A stretch of 64,000 nt of DNA from Thermovirga sp. (GTDB lineage Bacteria; Synergistota; Synergistia; Synergistales; Thermovirgaceae), in NCBI RefSeq assembly GCF_017656375.1, contig NZ_JACDOB010000001.1, positions 207,766 through 271,765 of the forward strand, written 5' to 3'. The notes under the pieces are model-generated. The model was given only the letters and a program-made list of their open reading frames with translations, had not been told where the DNA came from and searched no databases. Shown piece by piece: positions 26,898 through 36,030 of the stretch (positions are counted from its first letter, which is position 1; every line of letters starts with the position of its first letter). Position numbers and translations under genes: made by a program.

Positions 26898-28784
26898 TTA
26901 TAACTTGTTCAAGTCAACGAAGCTTTCGTGAAAAGGAACCCCATAGCCTGGGGACACCTTTGGCTCTGTAAGCTCGTTTACCCAAGGATGCCCTTGAACC
27001 ATGATACAGTACCCCGAATCCATCGTTTTGTCGATTCTACAAATCCCTTTAAGTGTAATTCCTCTCCCCGAAAGTATAATCAAATCGCCATCATTTATGC
27101 TTCTTTTAGCTGCTTCCTTATCTGAAACAAAAACTTCTGGTGTGTCAGGATTTTCAACCCCAAAGGTTTGCCCATTTATAAACTGTGATGAATGCACCGA
27201 TATAAATCTTAAAGATTCAAAGTTATGGCTATCTCTTAACGTCATGGGGAAATCATCCGGAAGTAGAATTTCTACCCTATTGTTCTCACACCAAGAATCT
27301 TGTTCTTTAAGTGCATAAATTCCTTTAGAAACCTGTTTCACTAGCGGAGAATTTTTTAACAATTGGTCCATCTTGTTCCTTGCTTCTTCAAGGTCTATAT
27401 TTAACCCCAATTCTTGCGCCAAAAGAGTAAAAATGGTCGTCTCTGGAAGAGCTTGTCCTGGAGGATCTAAGGCCTTTTCACTTCTCAACAGATATCCATG
27501 CCACCATGATCCCAGCCAATCTGGACCTTCTTCTAAGAAACAAGCAGCTGGCAATACCAGATCGCAAAGTAAAGCTGTTTCAGACATTTCTATGTCCAAA
27601 CACACTTTGAAAGGTATCTCTGCCATGGCCCTCTTGAATTTTTCTATGCCAGGGGCTTGCTTCGCTGGGTTACAACAAGTAAAAAGCGCCGTTTTTATTT
27701 TTGGACGATAACCAGAAATATTGAGAACCCAATCGCCTACAGGCACTCTCCTCTGCATTGCCGGTGAACCTATTAATTCCATTGGGAACATCCAATCCTC
27801 ATTTTTGCCAAAGACCACTCCAGAGCCCTTTAAATCAAAAGCACCCAGAAGTAAAGATAGTGCTACCAACAGGTGAAAGGTTTCCGCCCCCGATTCATAT
27901 CTTTGTGGACCATATCCTGCATAAATAGCGATTGGTCTATGTACCATAAGCCACGAGTAAATGGATTCAAACGATGATTCATCTAAACCAGTACGTGCTA
28001 ACAAGTTTTGTCTATCCAACCTTGCCAATGCATTCTCGAAACTCTCAACGTTTTTCGCTCTTTTGCGCCAATAAGGCCAACCATCACTACGTTCTAACAA
28101 CGTTTTACATAACAGCAAAGCAAGCACCCCGTCACTTCCAGGCCTTATGCGCCACCATTTATCCGCAAAATCAGTTGTGGGAGTTCGTCTTATCTCCAAC
28201 GCCCCTATTTCTACACCTTCGCTAGCTTTAAAATTTCTTAAAATTGGCAATATATGAGGATGAGTTTCAACAACATTACGTCCCCACAAGAGAATTCCTT
28301 TGGCATATTTTAAATTTTCCGGCTTATACACAGGAGTAAAACCAAAAGCTCTTTTAAGACCCGCACCTCCTGCAGAACCACACAGGGAACCTTTAGGCTC
28401 CGTATATCCCCCCAGCTCCACAAACACTTTTTTAAATAATTTTTTTGAATAAAACAAAGAACCAGCGCTTTGATATATGAAGTTTGAAAGAGGCCCTTCA
28501 CTTGAAAGAGCATCATGAATACGCAAAGCCCAAAGAGAAATAGCCTTTTCCCACGAAATTTCTCTCCAACTGGAGCCATCTTTCATCAGTGGCGAAGTTA
28601 ACCTCTTAGGGGACCTTACTCGATACTCCCACCTTTTCCCTTTTTTACATATCCATCCTCCACCAATAAGGGAGAATTGGGGGTTGCCTTCCAATCTTAT
28701 AGTATCATTCTCATACTTCCGGACTAGCATAGGGCAACTATCCGGACAGTCATGGGGACAACACGACACAAACACCTGATCCAT
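26898..28784 (-). CDS. Molybdopterin-dependent oxidoreductase (DMSO reductase superfamily)
   Basis: A 628-residue catalytic subunit with molybdo- or tungsto-bis-pterin and an N-terminal [4Fe-4S] cluster: CPHDCPDSC (residues 9-17) plus Cys46 in GGWICKKG. A block around residues 130-140 (SLCGSAGGAGLK) sits where the metal-ligand residue is expected. The C-terminal dinucleotide-binding domain is visible (NPDTPEVFVS onward, then VSPGYGVP). It has no Tat signal, so it is cytoplasmic. No ferredoxin, NADH or membrane partner is adjacent; hypA follows 23 bases downstream. Substrate unknown (formate, thiosulfate and others are possible). Confidence 0.82.
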   Translation of the reverse strand: MDQVFVSCCPHDCPDSCPMLVRKYENDTIRLEGNPQFSLIGGGWICKKGKRWEYRVRSPKRLTSPLMKDGSSWREISWEKAISLWALRIHDALSSEGPLSNFIYQSAGSLFYSKKLFKKVFVELGGYTEPKGSLCGSAGGAGLKRAFGFTPVYKPENLKYAKGILLWGRNVVETHPHILPILRNFKASEGVEIGALEIRRTPTTDFADKWWRIRPGSDGVLALLLCKTLLERSDGWPYWRKRAKNVESFENALARLDRQNLLARTGLDESSFESIYSWLMVHRPIAIYAGYGPQRYESGAETFHLLVALSLLLGAFDLKGSGVVFGKNEDWMFPMELIGSPAMQRRVPVGDWVLNISGYRPKIKTALFTCCNPAKQAPGIEKFKRAMAEIPFKVCLDIEMSETALLCDLVLPAACFLEEGPDWLGSWWHGYLLRSEKALDPPGQALPETTIFTLLAQELGLNIDLEEARNKMDQLLKNSPLVKQVSKGIYALKEQDSWCENNRVEILLPDDFPMTLRDSHNFESLRFISVHSSQFINGQTFGVENPDTPEVFVSDKEAAKRSINDGDLIILSGRGITLKGICRIDKTMDSGYCIMVQGHPWVNELTEPKVSPGYGVPFHESFVDLNKL

Positions 28785-28856
28785 CTAACCCACCTCACGC
28801 TTAAAGCTCCTCAAACACCCAATATACATGTCAAATCCCAATCATGCAAAAATGCT

Positions 28857-28882
28857 TTATGGCGGGAAGACTCCCGCCATAA
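28857..28882 (-). terminator. Terminator of hpf
   Basis: Perfect arms TTATGGCGGG and CCCGCCATAA with a six-base loop, followed on the minus strand by AGCATTTTT. It lies about 47 bases after the hpf stop codon. Confidence 0.7.
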
Positions 28883-28928
28883 TATACAAAACTTAAATAT
28901 CTCATAAATTCAATAAATAAGACTTCTA

Positions 28929-29477
28929 TTATTCTTCAGGAACTAATAGGCCAAACCCGCCATTTTTCCTCCTATATATTACGTTTACTCCACCATTTTC
29001 AGCGTTCTTAAAGACAAAGAAATTATGCCCCAACAAGTCCATTTGCATGGAAGCTTCTTTCACAGTCATGGGACGAAGAGGAAAACGTTTGACTTTTACT
29101 ACATCTTCTAAGGTTTCCTCTGATTCCGTGGTCATCTCATTGATAAACTCACTAATTTCAAAAGTTAATTCTTCATGAGATTTCATTCTCGCTTTGTCCT
29201 TGAGGAATTCTTTGTGCCTTTTTACTTGCCTTTCTATGTTTTTAAGGCCCTTATCAAAGGCTTTTCTCACATCCTGGGCATACTCCTCACCCCTCATGAT
29301 AACCCCATTCACGTCTGCAGTAATTTCAACCACATACATTCCTCTGGTGAAATTAACCTCAACCTGGACGTCCAAAATCCGGTCGAAAAACCTCTCCAGC
29401 TTTGAAAGTTTCTTTTCCATATACTCTTTCATCTCATCTTGCAGTTCAACGTGTCTGGTAACAAAACGGACATCCAT
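28929..29477 (-). CDS. hpf: Ribosome hibernation promoting factor, long form
   Basis: Dimerises 70S ribosomes into inactive 100S particles in slow growth. The N-terminal RaiA/S30AE domain (about 1-100) starts DVRFVTRHVELQDEM, and the C-terminal dimerisation domain (about 125-182) carries VKRFPLRPMTVKEA and GHNFFVFKNA, the long-form signature. The 182 aa length is typical. GGAGG lies before the ATG. It is monocistronic, with its own terminator, and divergent from the aminotransferase gene. Confidence 0.94.
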   Translation of the reverse strand: MDVRFVTRHVELQDEMKEYMEKKLSKLERFFDRILDVQVEVNFTRGMYVVEITADVNGVIMRGEEYAQDVRKAFDKGLKNIERQVKRHKEFLKDKARMKSHEELTFEISEFINEMTTESEETLEDVVKVKRFPLRPMTVKEASMQMDLLGHNFFVFKNAENGGVNVIYRRKNGGFGLLVPEE

Positions 29478-29569
29478 GAGATCGCCTCCATTCTCTTCAC
29501 TATTTATGGTTTTATTTTAGCACGATCCTTTATTATTTTAAAGCGCTCTAGCATTTGGTTTATTTACTA

Positions 29570-29598
29570 TTGTTAACTCCCGTTACTCGCCTTATAAT
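29570..29598 (+). promoter_or_regulatory. Sigma70-type promoter for the aspartate-type aminotransferase gene
   Basis: TTGTTA (29570-29575), a 17-base spacer and a perfect TATAAT (29593-29598), about 60 bases before the ATG at 29659. Confidence 0.7.
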
Positions 29599-29658
29599 TC
29601 AACTTGTTAATTTCGCTTCACATAATATCTTCCTATTTTGACTGGAGGGGTTTTTGTA

Positions 29659-30849
29659 ATGAAACTTTCGCAGAGAGCTCTAAAAATGGAACCTTCTGCC
29701 ACTCTTGCGGTAGTGGGAAAAGCTAAAAAACTGAAAGCAGAGGGCAAGCCTGTCATTTCCTTTGGTGCCGGCGAACCAGATTTCGATTCACCTCCTTCAG
29801 CTTTAGCTTACGCTAAAGAAGCCATGGATAAGGGTGAAACACACTATACAATAGCGACAGGAATACCTAAGCTGAAGGAGTTAGTAGTAAATTATTATAG
29901 CAACAGGTTTAACGTAACAGCAAAGCCAGAGCAGGTTATAGTTGGAGCAGGCGCAAAACCCCTCATATATGAGGCTTTAGCCTGCCTAGTAGATCCCCAG
30001 GATGAAGTTTTAGTTTTTTCCCCCGCATGGGTAAGCTATGTAGAGCAAATAAAGCTCTGTGGCGGAAAAGAAATCATAGTAGACACCTCAGATACTAATT
30101 TTATCCCCTCTATTGAAAAAGTAACAAATAGCATAACGGATAAAACTGTCGGTATGATTTTAAATACCCCCAATAATCCTACAGGTGCAGTTTATGACGA
30201 AAAAACTATCAAAGAGTTGGCCAAGTTAGCCAAAGAGAAAGATATATGGATAATTTATGACGAAATTTACGAACGTTTAGTTTACAAGGATGCAAAACAT
30301 CACTGCATCTTGAGCCTTGTTCCTGAAATTGAGGATAGAACGATATTGATAAATGGTGTCAGCAAAGCTTTTGCCATGACCGGGTGGCGAATAGGTTATG
30401 CCATCGCCCCTACTTGGTTAGCCCCTAAAATGGGAGCTTTTCAGGGCCACCTAACCTCCAATCCTTGCTCTATAGCTCAATGGGCAGCAGTAGGCGCTCT
30501 AGAAAAAGCAGAGAAAGATGTTGAAAAAATGCATAAAGCCTTCAGTGAAAGAAGAAAACTTATAGTCAACATGCTCAGAGACATGCCTCATATTAGCTTT
30601 GACGCTCCAACTGGTGCCTTTTACGTTTTCGCTGATATAAAAAAGACCCTAGGGAAAAAACATGAAGGCAACTTAATAGACAGTGACATCACATTCTGCA
30701 CTCAATTACTAGAAAAAAAATATGTAGCAGCCGTTCCAGGAACGGCCTTCTTGGCCCCGGGTTACGTGCGTCTTGGATATGCTAATTCTGTTGAGGAAAT
30801 TACTGAAGGAATGAACAGGCTTAAAAGTTTCCTAGAAGAGATAAACTAG
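29659..30849 (+). CDS. Class I aspartate-type aminotransferase
   Basis: PLP enzyme of 396 aa, subgroup 1-gamma. SFGAGEPDFDSP at the N-terminus, NTPNNPTGAVY (about 172-182), YDEIYERLVY and the PLP lysine in NGVSKAFAMTGWRIGY (about 235-250) are intact. The ATG at 29659 is chosen because GGAGGGG lies nine bases upstream. The most likely activity is aspartate:2-oxoglutarate transamination, but the subgroup also includes aromatic and branched enzymes. It has its own promoter and terminator. Confidence 0.9.
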   Translation: MKLSQRALKMEPSATLAVVGKAKKLKAEGKPVISFGAGEPDFDSPPSALAYAKEAMDKGETHYTIATGIPKLKELVVNYYSNRFNVTAKPEQVIVGAGAKPLIYEALACLVDPQDEVLVFSPAWVSYVEQIKLCGGKEIIVDTSDTNFIPSIEKVTNSITDKTVGMILNTPNNPTGAVYDEKTIKELAKLAKEKDIWIIYDEIYERLVYKDAKHHCILSLVPEIEDRTILINGVSKAFAMTGWRIGYAIAPTWLAPKMGAFQGHLTSNPCSIAQWAAVGALEKAEKDVEKMHKAFSERRKLIVNMLRDMPHISFDAPTGAFYVFADIKKTLGKKHEGNLIDSDITFCTQLLEKKYVAAVPGTAFLAPGYVRLGYANSVEEITEGMNRLKSFLEEIN

Positions 30850-30862
30850 TTCGACTATTCAC

Positions 30863-30889
30863 GTAAGGGGGCGAATATCGCCCCCTTAC
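30863..30889. terminator. Bidirectional terminator between the aminotransferase gene and arcC
   Basis: A perfect inverted repeat with arms GTAAGGGGGCGA and TCGCCCCCTTAC and a three-base loop sits between the converging stop codons at 30849 and 30916. Confidence 0.8.
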
Positions 30890-30915
30890 TACTAGCCTCG
30901 TTTTATTCTATCAAA

Positions 30916-31860
30916 TCAGGCCGTTATTTGAGTTCCAGCCTCACCTTTAAGAGCTTGAAGTGCTTCATTTAGGCTTGCTATAATGGCTTTTTTGCCTCCA
31001 TTTTTCACAAAACGCAAGGCTGCAGCTACCTTAGGCCCCATGCTTCCAGCTTTAAAATGCCCTTCTTCTTGATATTTGCTCAATTCATCTGCAGAAACAT
31101 GCCCTAACCATGTCTCATCAGGCTTACCATAGTTTAATGCTACTTTAGGCACATCGGTAAGTATCATGAAGACATCTGCATTGACTTCCTGAGCAAGCCT
31201 TTCAGAAGCTAAATCTTTATCAATGACGGCTTCCACACCTTTGTAAAGCCCTTCTGAATCTCTTACTACAGGAATACCACCACCACCAGAAGCTATAACA
31301 GTGTAGCCTCTTTCAACAAGGTCTTTTATAGGCTCAGCCTCAACTATGTGTAGAGGGTTGGGAGAAGGAACTACTCGCCGCCAGCCTCTTCCAGCATCAT
31401 TGATCCACGTCTCTCCCTTCTCTTCCATTCTCTGCCGCGCAACTTCCTCCGAATAAAAGGGACCTACTGGTTTGGTAGGTTTCTTGAAAGCCTCATCATT
31501 AGGATCCACCTCAACCCTCGTGACGAAACACACAGGGCGATGATCTTCAATATTTCTCAGCTTAAGCAGATTATCTATAGCCTGAGAAAGCATATAGCCT
31601 ATCAATCCCTGGCTTTCGGCTCCACACACATCCATAGGCATGGGCGGAACTTGCTTAGATCCAAGCTCGTTTTGTATAAGTATTGCCCCTACCTGAGGAC
31701 CATTGCCATGACTCACTACAACTTCATATCCTTTTTCTAGCATTTCTACTATTTGCCGTGCCGTAACCATAACGTTAGCCATTTGCTCTTCTGCTGTACC
31801 CTTTTGCCCTCTTTGAAGTATGGCGTTTCCTCCTAAAGCTACTACAACTCTTTGAACCAT
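30916..31860 (-). CDS. arcC: Carbamate kinase
   Basis: Makes ATP from carbamoyl phosphate in arginine, citrulline or allantoin fermentation. The N-terminal [16 protein letters not shown] (about 4-19), [11 protein letters not shown] (about 47-57), [10 protein letters not shown] (about 210-219) and the C-terminal [10 protein letters not shown] block are all family-typical. At 314 aa it is full length. GGAGGGG lies before the ATG. No arcA or arcB is adjacent. argG in the window makes argininosuccinate, so the cell may both make arginine and use citrulline or carbamoyl phosphate for energy; that link is inference. Confidence 0.96.
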   Translation of the reverse strand: MVQRVVVALGGNAILQRGQKGTAEEQMANVMVTARQIVEMLEKGYEVVVSHGNGPQVGAILIQNELGSKQVPPMPMDVCGAESQGLIGYMLSQAIDNLLKLRNIEDHRPVCFVTRVEVDPNDEAFKKPTKPVGPFYSEEVARQRMEEKGETWINDAGRGWRRVVPSPNPLHIVEAEPIKDLVERGYTVIASGGGGIPVVRDSEGLYKGVEAVIDKDLASERLAQEVNADVFMILTDVPKVALNYGKPDETWLGHVSADELSKYQEEGHFKAGSMGPKVAAALRFVKNGGKKAIIASLNEALQALKGEAGTQITA

Positions 31861-32006
31861 TATATTCCCCTCCGTTTAATATCATAAATTTCTTTCAATT
31901 TCTCCTAAAATATCATTCGCCACAATTACCATATTTATAGGGAGATTATATATCCTTCAAGAAAAAATTTGCAAGCCCTTCATAAACTTTCTAAACCTAA
32001 AAGTTC

Positions 32007-32055
32007 AAAACCCCGGGGGCAGATTTTCTAGATCTCATCTTCCCTCCGGGGTTTT
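32007..32055 (-). terminator. Terminator of the rpsB-tsf-pyrH-frr cluster
   Basis: On the minus strand AAAACCCCGG and CCGGGGTTTT form the stem, ending in a T-run, about 30 bases after the frr stop. The remaining 31861-32006 stretch upstream of arcC shows no gene. Confidence 0.75.
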
Positions 32056-32085
32056 ATAGTTTAATTATTTTATTAGCAACTAATA

Positions 32086-32643
32086 TTACTTTTCTAATAT
32101 TTCCTCTTCCTTTTCTTCAGCTATTGCATCTATCTTTTTAATAAAATCATCTGTTATTTTTTGTATGCGCTCCAAATAATCATGCATCTGATCTTCGCTT
32201 ATCTCGCCACTTTTTTCTTTTTTCTTTACAGCATCATTTGTATCTCTACGAAGGTTTCTAACCGCTATCCTGGCATCTTCCGCATATTTCTTGACAAGTT
32301 TGGTAAGTTCCTGTCGTCTCTCTCCGGTCAGTTCTGGGATGTTAAGCCTGATTACATCACCATCTACTTGGGGATTTATACCCAAGTGAGAAGCTTGAAT
32401 GGCTTTCTCTATAGGTTTGACAGCCGTCTTATCCCAAGGAGCTATTAAAATTTGCCTTGGATCTGGTATGGATACTGTCGCCATTTGGGAAATTGGGACC
32501 ATACTACCATAATATTCCACCTTAATATCCTCTACCAGCGCAGGATGAGCCCTGCCAGTCCTTATACCTTGTAACTCCTTTTTTAGATGTTCTACTGCTT
32601 TTTCCATACGTTCCTTCATATCCTTAAATTCTTTTTCAGCCAT
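32086..32643 (-). CDS. frr: Ribosome recycling factor
   Basis: Splits post-termination ribosomes with EF-G. 185 aa from the ATG at 32643, the classic length. The hinge-flanking segments LQGIRTGRAHPALVE (about 23-37) and IPELTGERRQEL (about 104-115) are diagnostic. AAGGAG lies eight bases before this ATG; an earlier GTG coincides with the ribosome site itself and is unlikely. It follows pyrH by five bases in the usual rpsB-tsf-pyrH-frr order. Confidence 0.97.
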   Translation of the reverse strand: MAEKEFKDMKERMEKAVEHLKKELQGIRTGRAHPALVEDIKVEYYGSMVPISQMATVSIPDPRQILIAPWDKTAVKPIEKAIQASHLGINPQVDGDVIRLNIPELTGERRQELTKLVKKYAEDARIAVRNLRRDTNDAVKKKEKSGEISEDQMHDYLERIQKITDDFIKKIDAIAEEKEEEILEK

Positions 32644-32648
32644 TTTAG

Positions 32649-33371
32649 TCACTCCTTTTTAGCATGGACAAGCGTTCCTATCTTTTCCCCCTCTAAGAGT
32701 ATCTTGGCCAACGTATTTTCTTTTAGTATATTGGCTACAATTATAGGAATATTGTTTTCCATACAAAGAGAAAATGCTGCGGCATCCATTACCTTAAGTT
32801 GTCCCTTGAGAGCATCTTCATAAGTCAACTCTTTCAGTAACTTCGCATCGGCATTAAGCGCGGGATCCATATCATATATACCATCCACTTTAGTAACTTT
32901 CAATAGGCACTGTGCTCCAATTTCCGCAGCTCTTAAAGCGGCAGCTGTGTCAGTAGAAAAATAAGGGGATCCAGTGCCAGCAGCAAAAATAACAACCCTA
33001 CCTTTTTCTAAATGCCTTAGAGCCTTTCTCCTGATAAAAGGCTCCGCAACCTCTCTCATTTCAATAGCTGTTTGAACCCGGGTAGGCACTCCTAATTTTT
33101 CCAGTGCACTTTGCAATGCCAACGAGTTAATCACCGTTGCAAGCATTCCCATATAATCGCCCTGGGCTCTGTCAAGATCGAGTTTTTCTGCGTTTACCCC
33201 TCTAAAGATATTCCCTCCACCAACAACTATTGCTATCTCAATGCCCGCTTTCGCTAATGCAGCTATATCCCTGCATATTCTTAAGACCACATCCATATCA
33301 AGGCCAAAACCTTTATTTCCTGCCAGAACCTCTCCAGAAAGTTTTACAAGAACGCGCTTATAGGACAGCAT
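32649..33371 (-). CDS. pyrH: UMP kinase
   Basis: Phosphorylates UMP to UDP, hexameric bacterial type. [12 protein letters not shown] at the N-terminus, [11 protein letters not shown] (about 45-55), the [14 protein letters not shown] block and the [11 protein letters not shown] motif are all present; 240 aa is normal. It is preceded by a terminator-like hairpin after tsf and followed directly by frr. Confidence 0.97.
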   Translation of the reverse strand: MLSYKRVLVKLSGEVLAGNKGFGLDMDVVLRICRDIAALAKAGIEIAIVVGGGNIFRGVNAEKLDLDRAQGDYMGMLATVINSLALQSALEKLGVPTRVQTAIEMREVAEPFIRRKALRHLEKGRVVIFAAGTGSPYFSTDTAAALRAAEIGAQCLLKVTKVDGIYDMDPALNADAKLLKELTYEDALKGQLKVMDAAAFSLCMENNIPIIVANILKENTLAKILLEGEKIGTLVHAKKE

Positions 33372-33403
33372 ATCTCATTTTCCCCTCCTGAAAAACGATA
33401 CTA

Positions 33404-33431
33404 AAAAAGCGGGGATAATTCCCCGCTTTTT
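33404..33431 (-). terminator. Terminator or attenuator between tsf and pyrH
   Basis: Perfect arms AAAAAGCGGGG and CCCCGCTTTTT with a six-base loop, in the intergenic space right after the tsf stop. On the minus strand it ends in six Ts. It should reduce read-through from rpsB-tsf into pyrH-frr. Confidence 0.8.
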
Positions 33432-33443
33432 ATTTAAATTGAA

Positions 33444-34037
33444 TTACTCTCCTATTGAGAAACGGGCAAATCTTCTTACTACTATGTTCTCGCCAAGAAT
33501 AGCTATTTTTTCAATTATTAGATCCTTGATTTTCTTTTCAGGATCCCTTATATATTTCTGCTCTAGAAGGCATGTTTCCTCATAGAATTTGGCAAGGCGC
33601 CCTTCAGCTATTTTCTCCACGATGTGCTCAGGTTTACCCTCTTCCAAAGCTTGAGCTTTGTATATTTCCTTTTCCCTCTTCAAATCCTCAGCAGGGATAT
33701 CGTCTACAGAAATATACAGGGGAGCAGCTGCTGCTATATGCATGGCAATCTCCTTACCAAGCTCCTTAAACTCATCAGTTCTAGCGACAAAATCTGTCTC
33801 GCAGTTCAGCTCAATCAACGTACCTATTTTCCCGTTAGTATGAATATAACTAAAAACAACACCTTCTGAAGCAGTTCTACCAGCCTTCTTCGCTGCCTTA
33901 GCAAGCCCTTTTTCCCTAAGGTAATCTACTGCTTTATCGATGTCTCCATCGCATTCTTGTAAAGCCTTTTTGCAATCTAAAACACCCGCTCCAGAGCGAT
34001 GTCTAAGCTCTTTAACAGCATCCATATCAATAGCCAT
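33444..34037 (-). CDS. tsf: Elongation factor Ts, short form
   Basis: Guanine-nucleotide exchange factor for EF-Tu. [19 protein letters not shown] (about 8-26) and the TDFVAR motif (about 81-86) are diagnostic. At 197 aa it is the short type with one core subdomain, as in Thermus and many anaerobes, not the 280-residue E. coli form. It follows rpsB by four bases. Confidence 0.97.
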   Translation of the reverse strand: MAIDMDAVKELRHRSGAGVLDCKKALQECDGDIDKAVDYLREKGLAKAAKKAGRTASEGVVFSYIHTNGKIGTLIELNCETDFVARTDEFKELGKEIAMHIAAAAPLYISVDDIPAEDLKREKEIYKAQALEEGKPEHIVEKIAEGRLAKFYEETCLLEQKYIRDPEKKIKDLIIEKIAILGENIVVRRFARFSIGE

Positions 34038-34040
34038 AAA

Positions 34041-34904
34041 TTAATCCTCCTTCCAACCTTTACGAACTTCTAGCTCTTTATCCAATAGTTTTTCTTCCAC
34101 AACACCATAGTTCTCCTGCAGTTTTTCTCTTATGGTAATGGTATCTTCTCCAGAAGCGACAGAAACTTCATCTTCATCTTCCGCTTGCTGGTCACTCTCA
34201 ACAACGTCTTCCACACCATCAACACCCTGCCTACCTTCAATAACTGCATTGGCCAAAGTCCCAACAATCAATCTAATGGCGCGTATAGCATCGTCGTTTC
34301 CTGGAATGGGGAAATCAATCAAATCAGGGTCACAGTTAGTATCAACTATGGCTACTATAGGAATATTTAGCTTCCTAGCTTCCATGACAGCTATATTTTC
34401 TCTTCTTGGATCAACAATCACCAATGCATCGGGCAGATCCTTCATATCTTTAATACCCAGAAGGAATTTTTCGAGCTTTGCTCTTTCTTTTTTCAAAGCT
34501 GCAAGCTCCTTCTTACTCATCCTTTCCAGCGATGTTTTCTCTTCCAGCTCCTGAAGCTCTACCATCCTATTGACTCTACGCCTTATTGTTGAAAAGTTGG
34601 TCAAAAGGCCTCCAAGCCATCTATGGTTGATATAAAACTGACCGCACCTCAGGGCTTCATCTCTTATGGTTTCCTGAGCCTGCTTCTTGGTACCTATAAA
34701 AAGCACTGAACCTCCGCCTTTAGAAACCTCTCGCAGAAAATCATAAGCTTTCTCCAAACCTTTAACTGTCTTCTGGAGATCCAAAATATAAACCCCGTTT
34801 CTTTCCGTAAAGATATAGGGTTTCATTTTTGGATTCCACCTGCGAGTTTGGTGGCCAAAATGGACACCACTCTCAAGCAACTGCTTCATAGAAACTACTG
34901 CCAC
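34041..34904 (-). CDS. rpsB: Ribosomal protein uS2
   Basis: Small-subunit protein. The core begins [22 protein letters not shown] and includes [17 protein letters not shown] and [20 protein letters not shown]. The start is GTG at 34904, with AGGAGGG six bases upstream; a much longer frame upstream reads through the leader. It has 288 aa: after the normal core end near 225 there is an acidic extension ([15 protein letters not shown]) and a charged helix to the C-terminus. Promoter at 35018-35047 gives a leader of about 107 bases, long enough for feedback control. Confidence 0.96.
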   Translation of the reverse strand: MAVVSMKQLLESGVHFGHQTRRWNPKMKPYIFTERNGVYILDLQKTVKGLEKAYDFLREVSKGGGSVLFIGTKKQAQETIRDEALRCGQFYINHRWLGGLLTNFSTIRRRVNRMVELQELEEKTSLERMSKKELAALKKERAKLEKFLLGIKDMKDLPDALVIVDPRRENIAVMEARKLNIPIVAIVDTNCDPDLIDFPIPGNDDAIRAIRLIVGTLANAVIEGRQGVDGVEDVVESDQQAEDEDEVSVASGEDTITIREKLQENYGVVEEKLLDKELEVRKGWKED

Positions 34905-35017
34905 ATTAATCCCTCCTATTTTTGGTTTTGCCTCCACACCCATCCTCTGAAGCCACAATCCCGATTTTAGGACACCAATGACCTCATCAAGGCGTGTGAG
35001 TATTAAGACCAAAGGGA

Positions 35018-35047
35018 AGTATAGCATAATTAGGCATTGACCATCAA
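35018..35047 (-). promoter_or_regulatory. Promoter for rpsB-tsf
   Basis: On the minus strand TTGATG (35042-35047), an 18-base spacer and TATACT (35018-35023). It points away from the CsoR-family gene and shares the intergenic region with it. Confidence 0.6.
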
Positions 35048-35064
35048 CAATTTTATGTTTAGCA

Positions 35065-35077
35065 TATACCCCGTATA
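35065..35077. promoter_or_regulatory. Candidate operator for the CsoR-family repressor
   Basis: A 13-base palindrome TATAC-CCC-GTATA lies 27 bases before the repressor's ATG. The ATACCCC half is like known CsoR-family operators, which suggests autoregulation. No footprint can be seen from sequence alone. Confidence 0.45.
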
Positions 35078-35103
35078 ACTATTGAAGATATAGGAGGAAA
35101 GCC

Positions 35104-35436
35104 ATGTCGAAAAAATCACTGATAGAAAAACTAGAAAATATGCCTTCTGATCGAAAAGCCATGCTTAACCGTCTTAAAAGGGTTGAAGGTCAATTGCGAG
35201 GAATACAGCGAATGATAATAGAAGACAAACCTTGCCATGACATACTTCTACAACTTTCAGCTGCCCGTAAAGCAATGCAGAATGCATGTATCGCCATTTT
35301 AAAAAATTACATGAAAAGCTGCATAGAGGAGTCCAACATCCCTAACCTCGAAGAAATGGAAAAGCTAATAGGAACCCTCATAGAAATAGCTCCGCCAGCA
35401 TCTTGTACAAACGAAGAAGAATATAAAGAACAATAA
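35104..35436 (+). CDS. CsoR/RcnR/CstR-family metal- or persulfide-sensing repressor
   Basis: All-helical DUF156 repressor, 110 aa. NRLKRVEGQLRGIQRMI (about 22-38) is the family DNA-contacting helix. The sensing positions are Cys44 (in KPCHD) and Cys73 (in MKSC), spaced 29 as in CsoR. The His that CsoR uses as third copper ligand, expected at 69, is Tyr here. This argues for a CstR-like (persulfide) or other sensor rather than a Cu(I) sensor; that is inference. TAGGAGG precedes the ATG. No efflux or sulfur gene follows on the same strand. Confidence 0.82.
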   Translation: MSKKSLIEKLENMPSDRKAMLNRLKRVEGQLRGIQRMIIEDKPCHDILLQLSAARKAMQNACIAILKNYMKSCIEESNIPNLEEMEKLIGTLIEIAPPASCTNEEEYKEQ

Positions 35437-35477
35437 CTTTTTTGCAACTTGAAAGTACTTAAAGGTTCCAGCAACAT

Positions 35478-35523
35478 CCTCGGGATTAGGCTGATTAATT
35501 TGCTACAGGCCTATTCCCCGAGG
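35478..35523 (-). terminator. Hairpin at the end of the 168-residue hypothetical gene
   Basis: Arms CCTCGGGATTAGGC and GCCTATTCCCCGAGG are nearly complementary. The stem includes the last codons and the stop of the hypothetical gene. The following tract is not a clean T-run, so termination is only probable. Confidence 0.5.
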
Positions 35524-36001
35524 ACATAATTATCGACAATAAAACTCCAGGATCTATTCTCTTTGAAGATATAGAATCTACTGCATACATACCATCCAGG
35601 TACCACAAACGCCAACGCAATGACACTTTGCTTTCGTCAGCTGATGGCCAAATTGACCGGAAAAAAGATCTCCATCCCTCCCGGCCTTCCATCTCTGCAG
35701 CCATTAGAGCCCTATTCAAAGCACTCTTCTTTTCTAGATTAACTGGTAGCTTCATTCCTTCTGGCGGATCCTTTTCCTCAATCTTTAGTTTCCCCATCGG
35801 GAAGAACTCCACGCTACCCCCTGAAGCTTCAACAACCGCCAACTTATGAATATATTGAGGACGTGATAGTAAACTCGTCTGGAATATTTCTAAAGGCACC
35901 AAGTAAATAGGTTGAAGGATCAGCTTACCTGAGACAATTTCCGTATTGGAAGGTGTTACATATCCTTTAGGAGATTCCTTTTCTTTTGCTTTTTTAGCCA
36001 A
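35495..36001 (-). CDS. Hypothetical protein
   Basis: 168 residues from a TTG start with a weak AGGG upstream. The N-terminus is very basic (MAKKAKEKESPKG). The body is mixed, with no membrane helix, and contains two Trp-rich stretches (REGWRSFFRSIWPS, RWRLWYLDGMY). It has good codon-like composition and lies 29 bases after the SRP RNA gene on the same strand. No family recognised; location probably cytoplasmic. Confidence 0.6.
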   Translation of the reverse strand: MAKKAKEKESPKGYVTPSNTEIVSGKLILQPIYLVPLEIFQTSLLSRPQYIHKLAVVEASGGSVEFFPMGKLKIEEKDPPEGMKLPVNLEKKSALNRALMAAEMEGREGWRSFFRSIWPSADESKVSLRWRLWYLDGMYAVDSISSKRIDPGVLLSIIMSSGNRPVAN

Positions 36002-36030
36002 CTACCCTATACCTTCCTTTCGGTTTTTTC

